From positions 1-9,870 of the forward strand of contig JBBRGA010000131.1 of the NCBI GenBank assembly GCA_038241115.1: a DNA stretch of 9,870 nt, read 5' to 3'. A program made the translations under genes and the position numbers. The notes under the pieces are model-generated. The model had not been told where the DNA came from and did no database searches. It saw nothing but the letters and a program-made list of their open reading frames with translations. Positions within the stretch are counted from its first letter, which is position 1; each line of letters begins with the position of its first letter. The DNA comes from JANYJJ01 sp038241115 (GTDB lineage Bacteria > Pseudomonadota > Gammaproteobacteria > Burkholderiales > Burkholderiaceae_C). This document shows, piece after piece, positions 5,861 to 9,870 of the stretch.

Positions 5861-7699
5861 TCAACGCGCAGGACGCTGGGCCTCGTCAATGTCCAGCAAC
5901 TCCCAAAAGTTGAGCCAAAACAGCGGCCGCCGGTAGCCCACCAACCACGGCTGCGTGAGGTCGGTGACGACTTGGTGCACATGCACTTTGTAGGGCATGT
6001 AGGCCACCGCCAAACGCTTGGCCTGCAGGAACAAAGCGTCGCGCTCGGGGCCGTCCGGCAACGCCAGCATGCGTTTGAAAATTTCATCAAAAGCGGGCAG
6101 CTTGAAGCGCGCCAAGTTTTGCCCGCCGATCTGTGCGCTGTTGTAGCGCGCCAACGCGCCTTGGCCGTCGGGCGATGCGGCGCTACCGCCCACCGTCCAC
6201 ATCATCAATTTACCGGCACGCGCGGCCTTCAGGTTTTCCGGCCACTTGGCAGTTTTGAACTTCAAGCGCAGGCCCAGCGCGTCCATGTCACGGCGAAACA
6301 GCTCGTCCATTTGGCGGCGCCGTTGGTCGGGCTGGCTGCCCAGCTCCAGCACCAAAGGTGCGCCGTTGGGCTGCTCACGCCAGCCGTCACCGTCGCGGTC
6401 GATGTAGCCGTAAAGGTCGAGCAAGGCTTTGGCGCGCGGCAGGTCGTAAACGCCGTTTTCTGAGCGGTACGCCTCGTCATAGCCGCTGGTGTGCGGGTTG
6501 AGCGGCGACTGCGCGGCGATGCCTTGGCCACGTCGGCCCAGGCGAATTTCGCGGTCGATGTCCAGGCCCATGGCGATGGCGCGGCGCAGTGCCACGCGCT
6601 CTGGCGTGTAGCCACCCACTGTGGGGTCGTCCATGTTGAAAAAGGTGTACTGCGTTGACGCGCGCACGCTGCGCTGGCCTTGCACGCCGCGCTTGGCCAA
6701 ATTGGGTGCCATCACGCCGTTGGGCATGGCCATGTTCACAAACTCATCAGGCACCTGTTCCATCACATCGACCTGGCCGTTCAAGAAGGCCAGCCAGCGC
6801 GGCTGCTGCTCATCGATGATCGACACCTCGACGCGGTCGACCATCGGAATTCGTTTGCCTTTGAGGCGAGCCAGCATCGCTTGGCCTGCGGTGTCGTCGG
6901 CGGCGGGCTGGGCATCAAACGTCACCTCCCGGAACTGCGGGTTGCGCTCGAGCACGATGAGCGAACTGCGCCGCCACTGCTTGAGCACAAAAGGCCCGGT
7001 GCCCACCGGATGCGCCATGATTTTGTCGCCGTAGATCTCCACCACTTCGCGGGCCACGGCACCGAACAAATCCGATCCGGCGAGGTAGTCCGACAAAAAG
7101 CGCGGCCGCGGCTCAGCCAGCCGGTACTGAATCACGTAGCGGCTGAGCGCGCGCACGCCTTCAATGTCGCGGTCGTAGTTGAACGGCTGCTTGCTGCGCA
7201 GTGCCTCTTGGCGCAGCTCGTCCAACCCCAAAAAGCGGTCGGTCTCGACGCTGGTCCAGGCCGGGCTTTTCAGCGCCGGGTCGGCAAAGCGCTTCAGCGC
7301 GTAAACGTAGTCCTGCGCCACCAGCTCGCGCGGCTTGCCCTTGAAGGCGGCGTCGTCGGCAAAGTAAATGCCAGGACGCAGCGTGACCGTCCAGGTGCGG
7401 AAGTCGGGGCTGTGCTCGGGCATGCCGACGGCCGTCAGCGGCTTGATGAGCGCGGGGCGCGCGAGGTGGTCGTAAACGTAGGGCGCTTCAAACAAATGGC
7501 CGGTGACGGTGCGTGAATAGATGTCAAGAATTTGCGCCGGATCAAAACCGGTTTCCGCCACGGCGAAGGCCACCCGCAGCACTTTCTGCGACGCGGCCAT
7601 GCTGGCTTGAGCGCCTGCCATCAACGCGCATGTCAACGCGAACTTCAGTGCAAATCTCAAAGCAAATTTCGACACGTATTTCGATAGGTATTTCGACAC
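5861..7699 (-). CDS. ABC transporter solute-binding protein, family 5 (first paralogue)
   Basis: A 612-residue periplasmic binding protein of the DppA/OppA/NikA family, which delivers peptides, nickel complexes or similar solutes to an inner-membrane ABC permease. A signal peptide covers about residues 1-35, with likely cleavage after SMA. The mature part starts VLRVAFAVAETGFDPAQ. Family features include PGIYFADDAAFKG (109-121), the HPVGTGPF motif (230-237) and WRRSSLIVLERNPQF (242-256). The Asp-rich loop DRDGDGWRE (434-442) looks like a calcium-type loop but is common in this family. The start is uncertain: GTG at 7699 is used here, while GTG at 7675 would still leave a good signal peptide; neither has a clear Shine-Dalgarno. 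It follows the second paralogue after only 20 bp, so translation coupling is likely. It is closely similar to that protein, but differs in the segment 501-526 near the C-terminus. Substrate not predictable. Confidence 0.92.
   Translation of the reverse strand: MSKYLSKYVSKFALRFALKFALTCALMAGAQASMAASQKVLRVAFAVAETGFDPAQILDIYSRTVTGHLFEAPYVYDHLARPALIKPLTAVGMPEHSPDFRTWTVTLRPGIYFADDAAFKGKPRELVAQDYVYALKRFADPALKSPAWTSVETDRFLGLDELRQEALRSKQPFNYDRDIEGVRALSRYVIQYRLAEPRPRFLSDYLAGSDLFGAVAREVVEIYGDKIMAHPVGTGPFVLKQWRRSSLIVLERNPQFREVTFDAQPAADDTAGQAMLARLKGKRIPMVDRVEVSIIDEQQPRWLAFLNGQVDVMEQVPDEFVNMAMPNGVMAPNLAKRGVQGQRSVRASTQYTFFNMDDPTVGGYTPERVALRRAIAMGLDIDREIRLGRRGQGIAAQSPLNPHTSGYDEAYRSENGVYDLPRAKALLDLYGYIDRDGDGWREQPNGAPLVLELGSQPDQRRRQMDELFRRDMDALGLRLKFKTAKWPENLKAARAGKLMMWTVGGSAASPDGQGALARYNSAQIGGQNLARFKLPAFDEIFKRMLALPDGPERDALFLQAKRLAVAYMPYKVHVHQVVTDLTQPWLVGYRRPLFWLNFWELLDIDEAQRPAR
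7616..7699 (-). repeat. 12-bp coding repeat forming the signal peptide
   Basis: Read on the minus strand, the first 28 codons of the solute-binding protein fall into seven units of four codons. The encoded units are MSKY, LSKY, VSKF, ALRF, ALKF, ALTC and ALMA. The first three DNA units are nearly identical (GTGTCGAAATAC, CTATCGAAATAC, GTGTCGAAATTT); the next four share a G-C-x-T/C-T-G start and are more diverged. The basic n-region and most of the hydrophobic h-region thus appear built by expansion of a 12-bp element. The period is a multiple of three, so copy changes would keep the frame. Confidence 0.75.
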
Positions 7700-7719
7700 A
7701 CCAGCAACCCGTTAGCGCT

Positions 7720-9561
7720 TCATCGGCTGGTGCGGGCAAGCACGTCGGTGTCGATGTCCAGATACTTGAAAAAGTCGCGCACAAACGGATTGCGCCGGTA
7801 GCCCACGACCCACGGGTGTACGAGGTCTGTGGCGACGCGGTGGCCGCTGATTTTGTAGGGAACGTAAGCCACCATCAGCTTGCTGGCCTCCTCCATCACG
7901 GCTAGGCGCTCGGGGCCGTCTGGCAATTGGCTTTGCTTGAGGTACAACTTATTGAAGGCTGGCAAATTGAAGCGAGCGTGGTTGGAGCCGCCGATGTTGG
8001 GCCCGTAGGCCAGCGCCAAAAACGTGTCGCCGTCGGGGCTGCCAGCGGCCCAAGCCACGCCCCACATCATCAATTTGCCCGCCTTGGACGCCTTCAGGTT
8101 TTCAGGCCACTTGGCACTTTTGAACACAATTTTGATGTCGATGGCCTTCATGGATTTTTGCCACAGCTCCACCAGCTGGCGCGACGCTTGGTCGGGCTGG
8201 GTGGCGTACTCCAACACCAGCGGTTTGCCGTCGGGCAGATCGCGCCAGCCGTCGCCGTCTTTGTCGACATAGCCATATAAATCGAGCAGGGCTTTGGCGC
8301 GCGCCACGTCGAAGGTGCTCATTTCGCTTTTGAACTGCGGGTTGTAGCCGTAGGTCAATGGCGCAACCGCCGATTGAGCCAACACCGCTTGGTTGCGCCG
8401 CACCACACGCACTTCTTCTTCGCTGTTGTAGGCCAGAGAAATGGCCCGGCGCAAGGCCACTTTGTCTGGCGTGTAGCCACCCACAACCGGACTGTCTTGA
8501 TTGAACAGCGAGGCCAACGTCGCGTCAACCAGCGGTGACTGCTCCATGCTGATGCCCTGCTTGGCCAGATTCGGTGCGATGACATTGTTGGGAATCGCCA
8601 CGTTGGAAAATTCATTCGGCAAGCGCTCCATGAAGTCGGTTTGCTGGTTCAAAAAACTGAGCCAGCGTGGTTGCGATTCTTCGATGATGGAGATCTCTAC
8701 CCGGTCCAACATCGGCATGCGCTTGCCCTTGAACGCCTTGGCAATCGCGACCGAGCGTGCGTCGTCGGCCGGCGCTTCTTCGTCGTAATACATCTCGCGA
8801 AAGCCAGTGTTGCGCGCCAGCACGATGCGCGAACTGCGTCGCCACTCCGCCAACTTGAACGGCCCGGTGCCCACGGGGTGCTCCATGATTTTGTCGCCGT
8901 ACATCTCCACCACTTCGCGCGCCACGGCACCAAAACTGCCGGAGTCGGTCAGCGCTTCCTGGTGAAAGCGCGGCGACGGCTCGGCCAACTTGATCTCGAA
9001 GGTGTAGCGGTCCAGCGCGCGCAAACCTTCGACTTCGGTGTCGTAGGGGAAAGGCTGCTTGGCCGCCATGATCTTGGTGCGCAACGCGGAGAGCCCCAAA
9101 ATTTTGGCGCTCTCCAAACGATAGAGGTTGGGGCTTTTGGTGATGGGGTCGTAATGACGCTTGAGCGAGTAGACATAGTCCTGCGCCGTGAGTTCGCGGC
9201 GTACGCCTTTGAAGGCCGGGTCGTCCGCAAAGTAAATGCCCGGCTTGACGCGGAAGGTGAAGCGCGTGGAGTTGTCCGACACGGTGGGGATGTCAGCCAG
9301 GGTCACCGGTTTCATCTTGAAAGGACGCGCCAAAAAGTCGAATGCCAGTGGCGCTTCAAAGATGCCCGCGATCACGGTGCGGGAGTAAAGGTCGCTAACC
9401 TGCGCCGGATCAAAACCCGTCTCGGCAACGGGGAAGGCATAACGCAGCACTTTGGGTGCTGCTGTTTGGCTCACTGGCGGGGCCGCGGTCTGCGACCACA
9501 CCATTTGCGGTGAGCCAATCGCTGTCAATAAAAAGCAAATCAAATATCGATGCAACATCAT
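7720..9561 (-). CDS. ABC transporter solute-binding protein, family 5 (second paralogue)
   Basis: A 613-residue periplasmic binding protein of the same DppA/OppA/NikA family as its downstream neighbour. A signal peptide spans about residues 1-23 (hydrophobic YLICFLLTAIG core, likely cut near VWS-Q), followed by a short TAAPPVSQTAAP linker. Family landmarks are PGIYFADDPAFKG (107-119), HPVGTGPF (228-235), WRRSSRIVLARN (240-251), the Asp-rich loop DKDGDGWRD (433-441) and GVAWAAGSPDGDTFLALAYG (501-520) in the C-terminal lobe. The ATG at 9561 is followed at once by a second ATG at 9558. AGGAG sits 5 and 8 bases upstream of these, the 8-base spacing favouring the second; the difference is one residue. 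It is first in a leftward unit with the other binding protein and perhaps the GAF gene. The divergent DppB-type permease supports a role in a peptide/nickel-type importer. The substrate cannot be read from the sequence. Confidence 0.95.
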   Translation of the reverse strand: MMLHRYLICFLLTAIGSPQMVWSQTAAPPVSQTAAPKVLRYAFPVAETGFDPAQVSDLYSRTVIAGIFEAPLAFDFLARPFKMKPVTLADIPTVSDNSTRFTFRVKPGIYFADDPAFKGVRRELTAQDYVYSLKRHYDPITKSPNLYRLESAKILGLSALRTKIMAAKQPFPYDTEVEGLRALDRYTFEIKLAEPSPRFHQEALTDSGSFGAVAREVVEMYGDKIMEHPVGTGPFKLAEWRRSSRIVLARNTGFREMYYDEEAPADDARSVAIAKAFKGKRMPMLDRVEISIIEESQPRWLSFLNQQTDFMERLPNEFSNVAIPNNVIAPNLAKQGISMEQSPLVDATLASLFNQDSPVVGGYTPDKVALRRAISLAYNSEEEVRVVRRNQAVLAQSAVAPLTYGYNPQFKSEMSTFDVARAKALLDLYGYVDKDGDGWRDLPDGKPLVLEYATQPDQASRQLVELWQKSMKAIDIKIVFKSAKWPENLKASKAGKLMMWGVAWAAGSPDGDTFLALAYGPNIGGSNHARFNLPAFNKLYLKQSQLPDGPERLAVMEEASKLMVAYVPYKISGHRVATDLVHPWVVGYRRNPFVRDFFKYLDIDTDVLARTSR

Positions 9562-9565
9562 TCAA

Positions 9566-9571
9566 GCTCCT
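9566..9571 (-). promoter_or_regulatory. Shine-Dalgarno site of the second solute-binding protein
   Basis: The minus strand reads AGGAGC, the best ribosome-binding match seen in the window. AGGAG is five bases before the ATG at 9561 and eight before the ATG at 9558, so it slightly favours the latter as the true start. Confidence 0.75.
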
Positions 9572-9587
9572 GGCGGTGATGGGGCGA

Positions 9588-9616
9588 AGTGTAGAAGTCG
9601 GGCGCGCTGGCGTCAG
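9588..9616 (-). promoter_or_regulatory. Putative sigma70 promoter of the binding-protein operon
   Basis: On the minus strand, CTGACG (9611-9616) lies exactly 17 bases from TACACT (9588-9593). Each hexamer matches four of six consensus bases. A start near 9581 would give a leader of about 20 bases that includes the Shine-Dalgarno site at 9566-9571, a coherent arrangement. It lies in the 174-bp spacer (9562-9735) shared with the divergent permease gene. I found no equally good promoter facing the permease and no obvious operator palindrome. Matches of this quality occur by chance, so this is a prediction only. Confidence 0.4.
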
Positions 9617-9735
9617 GCTTGTCACCCCAAAAACACCTCAAGCCGCGCGCGGGGAAACGATGGGGTGCTGGCGCGGACCTTGCACTTAGACTCGCGCCGA
9701 AGTTCATCCTGCACCCGACTTGCCCCATTCCACCC

Positions 9736-9870
9736 ATGACCGCCTACCTGATCCGCCGCTTGTGGCAAATGATTCCCACGCTCATCGGCGTGGTGCTTCT
9801 GGTGTTCTTTTTGTTCAAATATTTCGGCGGTGATCCGGCCGAAATTTTGGGCGGCTTGAGTGCCAGCGCG
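9736..9870 (+). CDS. ABC transporter permease, DppB-type (N-terminal part only)
   Basis: The first 45 codons of a gene cut by the window edge. The product begins MTAYLIRRLWQMIPTLIGV, the typical opening of DppB/OppB-type inner-membrane permeases: a short basic cytoplasmic end (YLIRRLWQ), a first transmembrane helix at about residues 11-30, and the family GDPAEILGG segment (33-40) at the start of the periplasmic loop. Full family members are about 300-340 residues with six helices. The ATG at 9736 was chosen from family homology; upstream there is no good Shine-Dalgarno. It is divergent from the two solute-binding protein genes and presumably starts a plus-strand run with a DppC-type permease and ATPase genes beyond the window, which cannot be seen here. 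Confidence 0.9.
   Translation, partial: MTAYLIRRLWQMIPTLIGVVLLVFFLFKYFGGDPAEILGGLSASA

Noticed and set aside
8641..9513. 290-codon open frame on the plus strand antisense to the second solute-binding protein
   Set aside because: It lies wholly inside a well-supported gene, has no family motif and reflects high third-position GC of the opposite strand. The same holds for the long frame at 6680-7516.
9680..9708. TTGCAC as a -35 element for the permease gene
   Set aside because: Only three of six bases match and no acceptable -10 lies 16-18 bases downstream.

Overview
The window looks like chromosomal DNA of a beta-proteobacterium, most likely Burkholderiales and probably Comamonadaceae-like. 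This rests on high GC, strong G/C at third codon positions, and protein sequences resembling that group; it is inference, since no rRNA or other taxonomic marker is present. Genes are dense and mostly ordinary metabolism and transport. I see no tRNA, rRNA, insertion sequence, CRISPR array, phage gene or integration site. The longest stretch without a gene is about 260 bases.

Left block (1-3477). Two minus-strand genes lie in series: a CodA-type cytosine deaminase/amidohydrolase (749-2032) and, downstream of it, a YibF-type glutathione S-transferase (73-690). A 187-bp divergent spacer carries a 13-bp tandem repeat that runs almost up to the deaminase start codon. It separates these from two plus-strand genes: an unrecognised five-helix membrane protein (2220-2879) and a flavin reductase-like FMN-binding protein (2929-3477).

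Middle block (3478-5801). The plus-strand pair converges on a minus-strand type II NADH dehydrogenase, ndh (3551-4918). The short convergent spacer contains small direct and inverted repeats. Upstream of ndh is a 259-bp stretch with no convincing gene, then a stand-alone GAF-domain protein (5178-5801).

Right block (5861-9870). Two tandem, clearly paralogous family-5 (DppA/OppA-type) periplasmic solute-binding proteins (5861-7699 and 7720-9561) are read leftward, probably from one sigma70-like promoter near 9588-9616, and may continue into the GAF gene. Divergently, a DppB-type ABC permease begins at 9736 and runs off the right edge. Together they look like one peptide/nickel-type ABC importer locus with two alternative binding proteins serving one transporter whose remaining genes lie outside the window.

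I found no convincing new defence or mobile system. The points most worth a second look are the cysteine that replaces the substrate-specificity aspartate of the cytosine deaminase, the tandem repeats at gene starts (one forms the solute-binding protein's signal peptide, the other occupies the deaminase ribosome-binding region), and the divergence of the paired binding proteins in one C-terminal segment.
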